Origin: Sulfurimonas sp.
GTDB lineage: Bacteria; Campylobacterota; Campylobacteria; Campylobacterales; Sulfurimonadaceae
Direction of reading: 5' to 3'
Length of the DNA stretch: 46,031 bases
Assembly: GCA_030949825.1 (NCBI GenBank)
Contig: JAUZSC010000023.1
Location: 1-46,031 of the forward strand
In this document: positions 33,387 through 42,881 of the stretch, piece after piece
How the letters are laid out: each line of letters starts with the position of its first letter
How positions within the stretch are numbered: the stretch's first letter is position 1
Notes under the pieces: generated by a model
What the model was told of the DNA's origin: nothing
The model's input: the letters and a program-made list of their open reading frames with translations, nothing else
Database searches by the model: none
Made by a program: the position numbers and the translations under genes

Positions 33387-34772
33387 ATGATAGAAGCAAA
33401 ACATTTACAAAAATTTACATCCATAGTTACAGCAGAAAATATTTACAGTGATAAAGCACACTTAATCGCTTACTCGTATGACGCAACGCGTGAGCATTTT
33501 GAGCCAGATGCAGTAGTGTTTCCTCGTGATGAAGCAGATGTTGCAGAGATATTAAAGTACTGTAATGAGCACAAAATAGTTATAGTTCCTCGTGGAGCTG
33601 GAAGTGGTTTTACGGGTGGTGCACTTCCGAGTTCGGGTGGAATTGTGTTAGGTTTTGAAAAACATATGAGTAAGATTCTTGAAATAGATATGAAAAATAT
33701 GGTAGCGATTGTACAACCTGGTGTTATCAACATGGACTTACAGCGTGCGGTTGAAGAAGTAGGTTTATTTTATCCGCCAGATCCTGCATCGCAAGAATAC
33801 TCTACACTTGGTGGAAATGTAAGTGAAAATGCTGGCGGAATGCGTGCTGCGAAGTACGGGATCACTAAAGATTATGTTATGGCTACGCGTGCTGTTCTCC
33901 CAAATGGTGACATTATCAAGGCTGGTAAACGTACTATAAAAGATGTTGCGGGTTATAATATCAGCGGAATTTTGATTGCATCTGAGGGAACTTTAGCAGT
34001 TTTAACGGAGATAACTTTAAAACTCATTCCAAAACCAAAGATGACAAAAACAGCGATGGGTATTTTTGACTCTGTAAGTCAAGCAATGGAAGCGGTTTAT
34101 AAAACAATGGCAAGTGGAATCACTCCAGTTGCCATGGAATTTTTAGATAACTTAACGATTCGTGCAGTTGAGCAAATGCACAACAAAGGTCTTCCTATTG
34201 AAGCCGGCGCTTTACTTGTGACAGATGTTGATGGAAATCTTGAAGATGATTTAGATTATCAGCTGAGTGAAATAAAAAGAGTTTTTGAAGAAAATGGTTG
34301 TAATGAATTTAGAATTGCAAAAGATGACAAAGAAGCGGCTGCTATTTGGTTTGCACGAAGAAATGCTTCGCAGGCTATAACGGTTTATGGAAGTAAAAAA
34401 CTCAATGAAGATGTAACTGTACCTCGCGCAGCCTTACCTGAGTTACTAGAGAAATTTAATGCTATTGCAAAAAAATACGATATAAATATCCCATGTTTTG
34501 GTCATACTGGTGATGGCAATGTGCATACAAATGTTATGGTGGATGGAAAAGACCCAGAGCAGGTTAAAATCGCTTACTTGGCTATAGAAGAAGTTTTTCA
34601 AGCTACGATAGATTTAGGTGGGACACTCTCTGGTGAACACGGAATAGGGCTTGCAAAAGCACCTTATATGAGCATGGCATTTACAGATGAAGAGATGAAT
34701 TTATTTAAGTCGATTAAGATGGCATTTGACCCTAACAATATTTTAAACCCTGCAAAAATGGGACTTAATTAA
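33387..34772 (+). CDS. glcD: FAD-linked oxidase, GlcD/D-lactate dehydrogenase type
   Basis: A 461-residue flavoprotein of the VAO family. The FAD-binding PCMH domain shows VPRGAGSGFTGGALPSSGGIVLGF, VQPGVINMDLQRAVEE and LGGNVSENAGGMRAAKYG. The C-terminal oxidase domain contains CFGHTGDGNVHTNVM and GTLSGEHGIGLAKAPYM and ends FDPNNILNPAKMGL. Likely substrates are D-lactate or glycolate; the sequence alone does not decide. A partner iron-sulfur subunit is not adjacent. It forms a tight operon with the PgbA-like gene (3 bases) and yihY (8 bases). Confidence 0.93.
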   Translation: MIEAKHLQKFTSIVTAENIYSDKAHLIAYSYDATREHFEPDAVVFPRDEADVAEILKYCNEHKIVIVPRGAGSGFTGGALPSSGGIVLGFEKHMSKILEIDMKNMVAIVQPGVINMDLQRAVEEVGLFYPPDPASQEYSTLGGNVSENAGGMRAAKYGITKDYVMATRAVLPNGDIIKAGKRTIKDVAGYNISGILIASEGTLAVLTEITLKLIPKPKMTKTAMGIFDSVSQAMEAVYKTMASGITPVAMEFLDNLTIRAVEQMHNKGLPIEAGALLVTDVDGNLEDDLDYQLSEIKRVFEENGCNEFRIAKDDKEAAAIWFARRNASQAITVYGSKKLNEDVTVPRAALPELLEKFNAIAKKYDINIPCFGHTGDGNVHTNVMVDGKDPEQVKIAYLAIEEVFQATIDLGGTLSGEHGIGLAKAPYMSMAFTDEEMNLFKSIKMAFDPNNILNPAKMGLN

Positions 34773-34780
34773 AAGCGCTT

Positions 34781-35638
34781 ATGTTTGTTACAGATAAACT
34801 TCTAACAAAAGCAAATGCTAAGCATCTGATTCATCATGTGCTTCTTTTTATAAAATCTTTTATAGATAAAGAGCTTACGCTTTATGCTGCAAGCCTAAGT
34901 TTTTACACTATATTTACCATTATCCCTCTCTTACTTATCATGCTAACACTTATTACTTCGCTTCCAAGTTTTGCTGATCATTATGACACTATAAAAGGTT
35001 TTATATTCTCCAACCTAATGCCAGGGAATTCAGAAGCGATTATGGTTCATATTGATGGTTTTTTAGAGAATTCTGCAAAGATGGGAATCATTGGTTTAGC
35101 TATGATTTTAGTTGCTTCACTTTTATTTTTTAAAAACTTTGAGTACATTGCAAACAAGATTTTCCATACAAAAAATAGAACACTTTGGGAGTCGGTTACA
35201 ACGTACTGGACGATGCTCACACTTACTCCAATAGCACTTGGAGTATCTTTTTACATAACGGGTTATGTTGCAACGATAGTTTCAAGTAATGAGTACACAT
35301 CAGGCTTTGATATTCTTCCTCTTGTGCCTTATGTAATTATCTGGGGTTTATTTTTTCTTATTTTTCAGATTGGGCCAAATGCGAAGATTAATCCTAGAGC
35401 TTCGTTTATAAGTTCTTTTATTATTTCTATAGTATTTAGCATCTCTAAAAATGCTTTTATTTATTATGTATTTTTTAACAAGTCATATACAACAATGTAC
35501 GGCTCTTTTGCTATTGCTATGTTTTTGTTTTTATGGATTTATGTGTCATGGATTATCTTTATTTACGGTCTTAAACTATGTTACATTATAGATGGCGTAT
35601 ATAAAAATAGAGATGCTAAAATACAAGAGAGTCCATAA
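34781..35638 (+). CDS. YihY/BrkB family inner-membrane protein
   Basis: A 285-residue membrane protein with about six spans. The family signature ELTLYAASLSFYTIFTIIPLLLIMLTLI is at 30-57, with KNFEYIANKIFHTKNRTLWESVTTYWTMLTLTPIALGVSFYI in the middle and YGSFAIAMFLFLWIYVSWIIFIYGLKLCYI near the end. Formerly called ribonuclease BN, a name now considered wrong; function is unclear. It overlaps the convergent comEC gene by 23 bases. Confidence 0.92.
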   Translation: MFVTDKLLTKANAKHLIHHVLLFIKSFIDKELTLYAASLSFYTIFTIIPLLLIMLTLITSLPSFADHYDTIKGFIFSNLMPGNSEAIMVHIDGFLENSAKMGIIGLAMILVASLLFFKNFEYIANKIFHTKNRTLWESVTTYWTMLTLTPIALGVSFYITGYVATIVSSNEYTSGFDILPLVPYVIIWGLFFLIFQIGPNAKINPRASFISSFIISIVFSISKNAFIYYVFFNKSYTTMYGSFAIAMFLFLWIYVSWIIFIYGLKLCYIIDGVYKNRDAKIQESP

Positions 35639-36857
35639 GAAAACTTTTTTTATAAATCACGAGAAATGAGAGTATAATAAATGAGCTTATAATTGTCCAA
35701 GATAAGCTTATGGTACTTGGCATTGATGCTATGTTTAAAAGTTGAAGTATCACACTATCAAGTAGATTAGAGATTCCAAAAAGATGTAAGAAGATACTTA
35801 GTGGATAAAAAAGCGTAAAGAGCGAAGTCCAAAGAATTGAAAGCGGATGGTAGATGCTAAAGGTCTCAAATATGAATAAAGAGAGTGGCAACATCATAAG
35901 ATAAACCCAAATTGGAACAAGTATAAACTGCCATACTTTACTTAAATCTTTGAAGTGAATCAAAAATAAAAAGATATAAAATACCCCTGACATGCTCAGC
36001 CAAAATCCAAGTGAAAACAAGAGTCTTGGTGCAAAACTTATAATAAGCAAACCGCTAAGTAGTAGAGTCATCATAGAAATAATTTTAAAGCCTCTGTCGT
36101 AAAGAATAAAGCCGATTATGAGCATGACATAGGCTCGAAGTAATGAAGCTGGAATATCTAAAAACAAGAGATAAGTAAGGAGTAAAAAAGAGATGATGAG
36201 AAATGAATCTATTTTATAGCTTCTGTATGGAAAATATCTGTTTTGAAAAAATGTATAGGGCATACGAACAAGGAAAAAAAGTAAGCCTGAAAGTACACCT
36301 AAATGAAAACCACTAATGGCAAAAAGATGTGAGATGCCAAGTTGTGAAAATGTAGCTTGTAGATGCTTTGGAAGGCTTGTGGCTGTATATAAAGCCTTAT
36401 AAATATCTGATATATCTTTGTTGATATGTTCTTTGTCTATGTAGGAATTCAAATTGTATTTTAAGGATAAATTCTCATCCACTTGAATCACTTTTGAAAA
36501 GCTAAAGAAACTTGTCATATATTCATAAAAAGTAATTTCTCCAGCCCAAATTTCTAAGTCTATTTTCTTTCCCACAGAATGAGCAAAATCTTTCTTTCTT
36601 ATCGTGTAAAAGCTGAAACCTTTTTCTGCTTTTAGTTTGAGGACTTGGTAGGTTTTTATTTTGCCTTTTTTGTTAATTTTTGTTTTTGTATATTGTTTTA
36701 GGACTGTGGCAGTTATGAGGTTCGAGTTGAATTGAGTAAGGTTTTTATAGTTGTTATACTCGATAAGAGACGCATAAGTGAAGATAAATACACAAAAGAA
36801 AAGGAAGATAAGAAAGTCTTTTTTAGTGGAAAAAAGTGAGACTTTCTCGAGTGACAT
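35616..36857 (-). CDS. ComEC/Rec2-type DNA-uptake channel protein, short form
   Basis: A 413-residue polytopic membrane protein. The Competence-domain hallmark GISHLFAISGFHLGVLSGLLFFLVR (about 172-196) is clear and is followed by several spans (LRAYVMLIIGFILYDRGFK). The N-terminal soluble OB-like part is recognisable, but there is no C-terminal metallo-beta-lactamase domain, in keeping with the short ComEC proteins of Campylobacterota. Its ATG directly abuts the dnaB stop codon (zero spacing), so translation is probably coupled. Confidence 0.9.
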   Translation of the reverse strand: MSLEKVSLFSTKKDFLIFLFFCVFIFTYASLIEYNNYKNLTQFNSNLITATVLKQYTKTKINKKGKIKTYQVLKLKAEKGFSFYTIRKKDFAHSVGKKIDLEIWAGEITFYEYMTSFFSFSKVIQVDENLSLKYNLNSYIDKEHINKDISDIYKALYTATSLPKHLQATFSQLGISHLFAISGFHLGVLSGLLFFLVRMPYTFFQNRYFPYRSYKIDSFLIISFLLLTYLLFLDIPASLLRAYVMLIIGFILYDRGFKIISMMTLLLSGLLIISFAPRLLFSLGFWLSMSGVFYIFLFLIHFKDLSKVWQFILVPIWVYLMMLPLSLFIFETFSIYHPLSILWTSLFTLFYPLSIFLHLFGISNLLDSVILQLLNIASMPSTISLSWTIISSFIILSFLVIYKKSFLMDSLVF

Positions 36858-38309
36858 TTAGATAGGGGTCATGGAGATAGATGATTCTCCCATGTCTACA
36901 TTTGCAGAGCGAGTATCTACATTTTCATAAACCGTTTCAACACCTGCTGAAAATTTAGGAGCATCTATAAAGCGAGTGAGCTTCTTTTGAAAAACAAGTT
37001 TTACATGACCCGTTGGTCCATTTCTTTGTTTTCCTATGATAATCTCTGCATCTTCTTCGTCTTTTTCTATGTACTCGGAGATGAACTCTTTTCCTTCAGC
37101 TTTAGCAGCTTTTTCACGCTCTTTTTCTTCTTTAAAAAGATAAACATCATCGCGGTATACAAAAAGAATAATATCAGCATCTTGCTCAATTGAACCAGAC
37201 TCACGAATATCACTCAGCATTGGGCGCTTATCATTTCTTGCTTCAAGTCCACGGTTGAGTTGAGAAAGTGCAACGATTGGCATCTCAAGCTCACGGGCTA
37301 GCATCTTGAGTCCACGAGAAATTTCAGATACTTGTTGATGACGGTCTGCTTTGCCAACCCCTTGCATAATTTGAAGGTAATCAATAACGGCTATTTCAAT
37401 CTCTGGATGCTGACTTTTTAGTTTTCTAAGTTTAGAACGGAGTTGATTAATGTTAATGCTGCCTTGATCATCTACAAAAAGCTTTGCATGGTTCATCCCG
37501 TCTATCGCGCCATGAAGTGAACCCCATTCTTGATCATTCATATCACCTAAACGAAGTTTTGTAAGAGGTATAGAAGTTTGGATGGAAAGAAGTCGTAACA
37601 TAAGCTGTTCAGCTGGCATCTCAAGAGAGAAAAAAGCGACACCTTTACCTTGTTTTATCAGTGAATTCACGGTGTTGAGTATAAAAGACGTTTTCCCCAT
37701 CGCTGGCCTCGCCGCGATAATAACTAAGTCACCCTTACCAAATCCAGTAGTCATTTTATTGAGTTCATGAAAGCCTGTATCAACGCCTACGAGTATTGCA
37801 TCACCTCGGTCTTTCATCTCTTGGATGTAAGCCATAGTGTCAAAAGTCATTTGAGGAGAGTCTTTGAAGTCGCTTGTTTGGTTGTCTTGGGTTATATCGA
37901 AGAGCTTTTTCTCAACGATGTCTATAACTTCGGCAGAGGGAAGTTCTTCTTCTACGGTTACCCTTTTTATCTCAGTTGTAAGGGCGAGCAAGTGGCGTTT
38001 TAATGACTTGTCTTTTATCTCGTTGACATAAGCTTTAGTATTTGAAATAGGATTCGCAGAGAGAATCTCAAGCATAACCTGCTCATCAAATTTTTTGATT
38101 TTTATAAGTTCTTTTTTGATAAACTCTTCATCAATCGGCTCATTTTTTTGCATGAGTTCCATCATTACATTAAAAATATCTTGATGTGCTGGAAGATAAA
38201 AATCGTCTTTGTTTAAAGCAGTGCTAAGTTCATCAAACTGCTCTGGTTCAAATACAATAGAACTTAAAATAGAGCGTTCAAAAGCGAGGTTATAGAGGTT
38301 GTCTTGCAA
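36858..38309 (-). CDS. dnaB: Replicative DNA helicase DnaB
   Basis: The hexameric fork helicase, 483 residues and of normal length, with no intein. The N-terminal collar domain begins NLAFERSILSSIVFEPEQFDEL. The RecA-like domain shows GDLVIIAARPAMGKTSFIL (Walker A), FFSLEMPAEQLMLRLL, IAVIDYLQIM (Walker B), LSQLNRGLEARNDKRP and DIRESGSIEQDADIILFVYR (arginine-finger region). It is upstream of comEC with no gap and divergent from the desaturase-like gene. Confidence 0.98.
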   Translation of the reverse strand: MQDNLYNLAFERSILSSIVFEPEQFDELSTALNKDDFYLPAHQDIFNVMMELMQKNEPIDEEFIKKELIKIKKFDEQVMLEILSANPISNTKAYVNEIKDKSLKRHLLALTTEIKRVTVEEELPSAEVIDIVEKKLFDITQDNQTSDFKDSPQMTFDTMAYIQEMKDRGDAILVGVDTGFHELNKMTTGFGKGDLVIIAARPAMGKTSFILNTVNSLIKQGKGVAFFSLEMPAEQLMLRLLSIQTSIPLTKLRLGDMNDQEWGSLHGAIDGMNHAKLFVDDQGSININQLRSKLRKLKSQHPEIEIAVIDYLQIMQGVGKADRHQQVSEISRGLKMLARELEMPIVALSQLNRGLEARNDKRPMLSDIRESGSIEQDADIILFVYRDDVYLFKEEKEREKAAKAEGKEFISEYIEKDEEDAEIIIGKQRNGPTGHVKLVFQKKLTRFIDAPKFSAGVETVYENVDTRSANVDMGESSISMTPI

Positions 38310-38380
38310 GGAATGCCTTTATTTTTCTTTTATTTTAACATAAACGCTTTAAAATAAGAGAATCTATTGTAAAATAGGAT

Positions 38381-39094
38381 ATGTTATCATTCAAACAAAA
38401 AGAATTTAACGCGGCTATGCTTCGTTACCACGATATTAAATATTATCAACTTACATATAAAGTTGTATCAACTATAAATATTACACTTGAAATCATCTTA
38501 CTTTATGTCTTATTTACTCTGTCTATTCCTTTTATATGGATAGTTCCCGCACTTATTATTAGTTATTTTATAGCAGATTTTATCAATGGTTTAGTGCATC
38601 TCTATATGGATAACAATGACTCGTACAACACTTTTTACGGAGCATTTGTATCAAGTTTTCATCTTCATCATAAATTGCAGAAGTACAAGGATAATAATCT
38701 TTTTTTAGTTTATTTTAATGAATCAGGAACTAAGTTTTGGCTTATTCCATATCTTGGGCTTACGCTTAGTTTATCTTTTACAAGTTTAAATGATATTGTA
38801 TTATTTATAATGATTTTAACAGGAATTTTATCTTCATTTGCTGAGGTTTCGCACTATTTATGTCATAACTCAAATTCAAAAACAGTTTTATTTTTACAGC
38901 ATCTTGGGCTTCTTTTAAAAAAGAATCATCATAAAAAGCATCATCAAGAAGATAACATAGGCTATGCTTTTTTAAATGGGATGAGTGATCCTCTCATCAA
39001 TAAAATAGCAAGTAAATTCTATAAGGGTTACAAGTATAACTCAGATACACATTATCAAATGTATGAAGGAGAGGGGACTTTAAATCGAGATTAG
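38381..39094 (+). CDS. CarF/TMEM189/Kua-like lipid desaturase-domain protein
   Basis: A 237-residue membrane protein with four or so spans and a His-rich set typical of this family: [13 protein letters not shown] (H73), FHLHHK (H94, H96, H97), EVSHYLCH (H158, H162) and [24 protein letters not shown] (H183, H184, H187, H188). These match the di-iron motif order of the Kua/CarF proteins. The animal and myxobacterial members (PEDS1/CarF) make the vinyl-ether bond of plasmalogens. Whether this protein does so is an inference. It stands alone between dnaB and ispG and overlaps ispG by four bases tail to tail. Confidence 0.78.
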   Translation: MLSFKQKEFNAAMLRYHDIKYYQLTYKVVSTINITLEIILLYVLFTLSIPFIWIVPALIISYFIADFINGLVHLYMDNNDSYNTFYGAFVSSFHLHHKLQKYKDNNLFLVYFNESGTKFWLIPYLGLTLSLSFTSLNDIVLFIMILTGILSSFAEVSHYLCHNSNSKTVLFLQHLGLLLKKNHHKKHHQEDNIGYAFLNGMSDPLINKIASKFYKGYKYNSDTHYQMYEGEGTLNRD

Positions 39095-40152
39095 TCCGCT
39101 TTACTTGCCATTTCTTCAACTTCTGCTATAAATCTATCGACAAGTTCAGCTTCATCAAGATTTGCGACAACTTCACCTTTAACCATAACAAGACCTTTGC
39201 CTTTTCCGTAAGCAATTGCAACATCCGCATGGGCGGCTTCACCGATGGCATTTACTACACAGCCCATTACTGAAACATTGAGAGGTGTTTTTATATGTGC
39301 CGTTCTTTTTTCTATCTCTGCGACTGCTGTTACTAGGTCTGCTTCGATTCTTCCACATGTTGGGCATGAGATGATGTTAAGACCATCAGGCATCGCTCCA
39401 GAGTCTTTTAAAATTGCGCGGGCAACATTTATCTCTTCTTCTAGTTCACCCGTGATAGATACTCTCATAGTATCACCGATTCCATCGAGTAAAAGAGCAC
39501 CAAGACCAATGGAACTTTTAACAGTTGCATGAAAAAGTGTTCCAGCCTCAGTAACTCCAAGGTGAAAAGGGTAGTGATTTTTTGGACGCAACATTCTGTA
39601 AGCATCTACAGTTCTTTGAACATCACTTGCCTTGAGAGAGATTTTAATGTCATCAAAGCCTAAGTCTTCAAGGTACTTGATGTTGTACTCAGCAGATGCA
39701 ACCATCCCCTGAGCAGTTTGACCGTACTTGTTTTCAAATTCTTTTTCTAAAGAACCAGCATTAACTCCAATACGAATAGGAATATTTCTTTGCTGACATG
39801 CTTTAACAATCTCTTTAATTCTACTTTTATCACCAATATTTCCAGGGTTAAAACGGATACAATCAACAGATTCTGCTGCAATAAGTGCAAGTTTATAATT
39901 GTAATGAATATCTGCAACAAGAGGTAAAGAGATTTGCTCTTTTATAGCTTTTAAGGCAAGTGCATCTTGCATATCAGGAACTGCAACACGAACAATATCG
40001 CAACCTGCAAAGTGAAGACGGTTAATCTGCTCAACGGTAGATGCAACATCGTATGTGTTTGAGTATGTCATCGATTGGGTACTTATAGGTGCATCACCAC
40101 CAACTGCCACATCGCCAACATATATTTTTTTAGTAGGTACTCTTTTTATCAT
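39091..40152 (-). CDS. ispG: 4-hydroxy-3-methylbut-2-en-1-yl diphosphate synthase (IspG/GcpE)
   Basis: IspG reduces MEcPP to HMBPP in the non-mevalonate isoprenoid pathway using a 4Fe-4S cluster. The protein has 353 residues. The TIM-barrel part shows [48 protein letters not shown] and [13 protein letters not shown]. The cluster ligands are the Cys of SCPTCGR and [12 protein letters not shown]. The ATG at 40152 lies 34 bases after the sensor-kinase gene on the same strand. Confidence 0.98.
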   Translation of the reverse strand: MIKRVPTKKIYVGDVAVGGDAPISTQSMTYSNTYDVASTVEQINRLHFAGCDIVRVAVPDMQDALALKAIKEQISLPLVADIHYNYKLALIAAESVDCIRFNPGNIGDKSRIKEIVKACQQRNIPIRIGVNAGSLEKEFENKYGQTAQGMVASAEYNIKYLEDLGFDDIKISLKASDVQRTVDAYRMLRPKNHYPFHLGVTEAGTLFHATVKSSIGLGALLLDGIGDTMRVSITGELEEEINVARAILKDSGAMPDGLNIISCPTCGRIEADLVTAVAEIEKRTAHIKTPLNVSVMGCVVNAIGEAAHADVAIAYGKGKGLVMVKGEVVANLDEAELVDRFIAEVEEMASKAD

Positions 40153-40186
40153 AATGCGATTTTAGCTTGTTTGAGATTAAAAAATA

Positions 40187-42793
40187 CTATGAATAACTTT
40201 TTTTGAGATAAGTATCAATATCTTTAAAAAGTTTATGCAGTTCAATCTCATAAAATGGAATAAGTTTTTCCCAGTTGCTTCGTGAACCTTTCTCAAAGTT
40301 ATACTCCATACTCGCAGCACTTTCACAAAGTTTGTACGCTCCAATGCTGAGTGATACATCTTTGATATCCATAGCCTTGTGTCGAGCTTCTTTGTATTTT
40401 CCAGCACGGCAAAAATTTTCGAGTTCGAGCGATGAATTGATATACATCTTTTTAAAATCTTTTAAAATCGAATGGTAAAATTCTTCATCATTAGAATAGC
40501 GTTGCAGACCTACAGAAACAGCGAGTGTTTCATACTCACTTTGAGATATTTCAGACTCATGTGTAATTGATTGGGGTTCAATCACTTTTGTGCCTACCAT
40601 AGTTAAAGAATCATAAATCTTTTTATAAAAAATATCTATGATAATTGGTTTAGAAATATGTCCTTGCATTCCTGAATTCATTGCTTCTTCAATAGCCTCA
40701 TCCATAACATCAGCCGTAAAGGCTAAGATAGGTAAATCGTCAAACTCTGAATGTTTCCGAATTGCTTTAGCAGCTTCATAGCCATTCATTAGAGGCATGT
40801 TCACATCCATCAAAACTAAGTCAAAGTCTTTTTTGCTAATAACAAGGTCAACAGCTAGCTTCCCATTAATAGCATAGGTGATATCAATAGGTGTATCGGC
40901 AAGTAAGCCAGATATAACTTTGTGGTTTACTTCATTGTCCTCTGCCACTAATATTTTTTTCTTTCTTAGCTTATTTAAAATATCTTTAGGAGCATGTGCT
41001 TGAGATAAAGAGCTATTGTCTTGTTTAGTAGAATTGTATAAATCAATGAGTAGATTAAGTATGTTTTGTTGGTTAAATGGAATACTAAGATAGCTATCTA
41101 TTTTTATATTGAGTGGAATTTGTCTGTTTGATTTATTGAAAAGTTGGCTCAAAAGTACAATTTTGATAGCTTGTTTCTTTTGCATCTGCTTAAGTGTATT
41201 TATAGCTACTTCGCTTATATGATTTTCATTTATGATAACTATATCAAAGCGTATATTTTCGTCTACTATTGATTCTTCGATGGATGGAATAGCATGTATC
41301 TTGTAGCCAAAGTATTTAAGCATCTGGGTGAGTTGTAGGACATTTTTTTGTGAGGAATCAACAACTAAGATTCTTTTGTCTAAGTATTTTGTTGAAGGCA
41401 ATCTATACTGACGCTGATTTGAGGGGTCTTTGAGTTTAAATGGAAGTGTAAAAGTAAAACTAGTACCTTCATTTTTCTTGCTTTTAACTTTGATCTCTCC
41501 ATGCATCATGCGTACAAGTTCTTGAGATATGCTTAATCCTAAACCTGTACCACCAAATTTTCTACTCGTTGCAGTAGTAGCCTGCGTGAAAGATTCAAAA
41601 ATAGTCTTAAGCTCTTCTTGTGACATTCCAATGCCATTGTCTGAAACTATAAACTCTATTCGTACAATATCTTCATGTGTAGATATTATTTGTAAAGATA
41701 AAGAAACTTCACCGTCTTTTGTAAATTTAACAGCATTGGCAAGTAGGTTTATAAGCACTTGACCTAAACGAAGTGAATCACCAATAAGATGCGATGGAAG
41801 ATTATTGTCTATTGAAATAAGGCAATTTATATTATTGTTTTTTGCTTGTGTAGAGGTGATGTTGAGAACATATTCTAAAATATCATTGATATTGAATTCT
41901 TTTTTTTCTATGCGAAGTTCACCCGCTTTAATCTTAGAAACATCAAGTATATCATTGAGAATATTTAGTAAATTACCTGCTGAATTTTCTATTTGCCTAA
42001 TGTAGTCTTTTTCTCGCTTTTCTAGGTTTGAATCTAAAACTATATGTGTTAAACCCATGATAGCGGTCATTGGAGATCTAAGTTCATGACTTGCATGCGA
42101 AAGGTATTTTTCTCTATTTTTGATTTCTAAGCTAAGTTGCTCGTATTTTTCATCATGAATTAACTTACTATTGTAGTACATTTCATTTTCTTTTTTATAG
42201 CGAAACATTATTTTAGTGAGATATAAAATACCCAAAAATAATAGTAATGATAGAACTTGCCAAAAATATTTTAAATACTCTATTTTTTCAATTTTATTAT
42301 TGTTTTTTGTTTCTTTTATCTCTATAATTGGAACCTCTAGTACTAAGGGTTCTTCAATTACAGCCACTTTTTGTGGCTTTATTGGCTCTTTAATCTCGAT
42401 AACTTTAATTTCTTCTACAGCCTTAACTACTTTAGGAATCTGAATAATAACTTCTTCTCTTACTTGCTTGATAGGCTTTTTCTTAAGACTTGTTACATAA
42501 ACATCTTTATAATTTTTTCGTAGGGTATCGATTACTTCTTGGAGTACTTTTCTTTGGGTAAAGGGTTCGACAATAGTTATATAGTATCTTCCAGATTTTC
42601 TTGCCTTAAACTCAAAGTCCCATTTTTTTTGTAAGTCAAGGACATTTTGATTTTCTCCAATAAACTCTTGAAGCGTTCGTAAAGCTTGTTGGGACTCTGC
42701 TTGAGTAGGGTGTGAGCTAATGCGAATACTGCGTAAATATTCAGCATTTGCTACACTCGAGAATAATATCAGAAATATTAATATAAATTTCAT
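40187..42793 (-). CDS. Hybrid sensor histidine kinase with two receiver domains and a C-terminal HPt-like domain
   Basis: An 868-residue membrane kinase. I start at the ATG at 42793 (MKFILIFLILFSSVANA, a signal peptide with GAGGA upstream) instead of 63 bases earlier. A periplasmic SPOR-like region (about 65-105) and a Glu/Lys/Pro-rich stretch lead to a membrane span (about 177-197). The kinase core has SHASHELRSP (H236), NLLANAVKFT, DNGIGM and GTGLGLSIS. The first receiver (LVVDSSQKN, IIINENH-like) lacks the phosphorylated Asp. The second (VAEDNEVN, LMDVNMPLMNG) is complete. The C-terminus has an HPt-like helix with a His (ARHKAMDIKD). No partner regulator is adjacent. Confidence 0.88.
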   Translation of the reverse strand: MKFILIFLILFSSVANAEYLRSIRISSHPTQAESQQALRTLQEFIGENQNVLDLQKKWDFEFKARKSGRYYITIVEPFTQRKVLQEVIDTLRKNYKDVYVTSLKKKPIKQVREEVIIQIPKVVKAVEEIKVIEIKEPIKPQKVAVIEEPLVLEVPIIEIKETKNNNKIEKIEYLKYFWQVLSLLLFLGILYLTKIMFRYKKENEMYYNSKLIHDEKYEQLSLEIKNREKYLSHASHELRSPMTAIMGLTHIVLDSNLEKREKDYIRQIENSAGNLLNILNDILDVSKIKAGELRIEKKEFNINDILEYVLNITSTQAKNNNINCLISIDNNLPSHLIGDSLRLGQVLINLLANAVKFTKDGEVSLSLQIISTHEDIVRIEFIVSDNGIGMSQEELKTIFESFTQATTATSRKFGGTGLGLSISQELVRMMHGEIKVKSKKNEGTSFTFTLPFKLKDPSNQRQYRLPSTKYLDKRILVVDSSQKNVLQLTQMLKYFGYKIHAIPSIEESIVDENIRFDIVIINENHISEVAINTLKQMQKKQAIKIVLLSQLFNKSNRQIPLNIKIDSYLSIPFNQQNILNLLIDLYNSTKQDNSSLSQAHAPKDILNKLRKKKILVAEDNEVNHKVISGLLADTPIDITYAINGKLAVDLVISKKDFDLVLMDVNMPLMNGYEAAKAIRKHSEFDDLPILAFTADVMDEAIEEAMNSGMQGHISKPIIIDIFYKKIYDSLTMVGTKVIEPQSITHESEISQSEYETLAVSVGLQRYSNDEEFYHSILKDFKKMYINSSLELENFCRAGKYKEARHKAMDIKDVSLSIGAYKLCESAASMEYNFEKGSRSNWEKLIPFYEIELHKLFKDIDTYLKKSYS

Positions 42794-42881
42794 GCAAGTC
42801 CTCAATATATGTTTATATTGATTATAGCATATTATTTGAAAAGTAGATGAATACATGCAAGAGTATGTATTAGAGAAGCAT

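Noticed and set aside
40177..40407. A 76-codon minus-strand frame at the end of the sensor-kinase gene
   Set aside because: It is an alternative frame within the HPt-like region, whose own frame is clearly coding.
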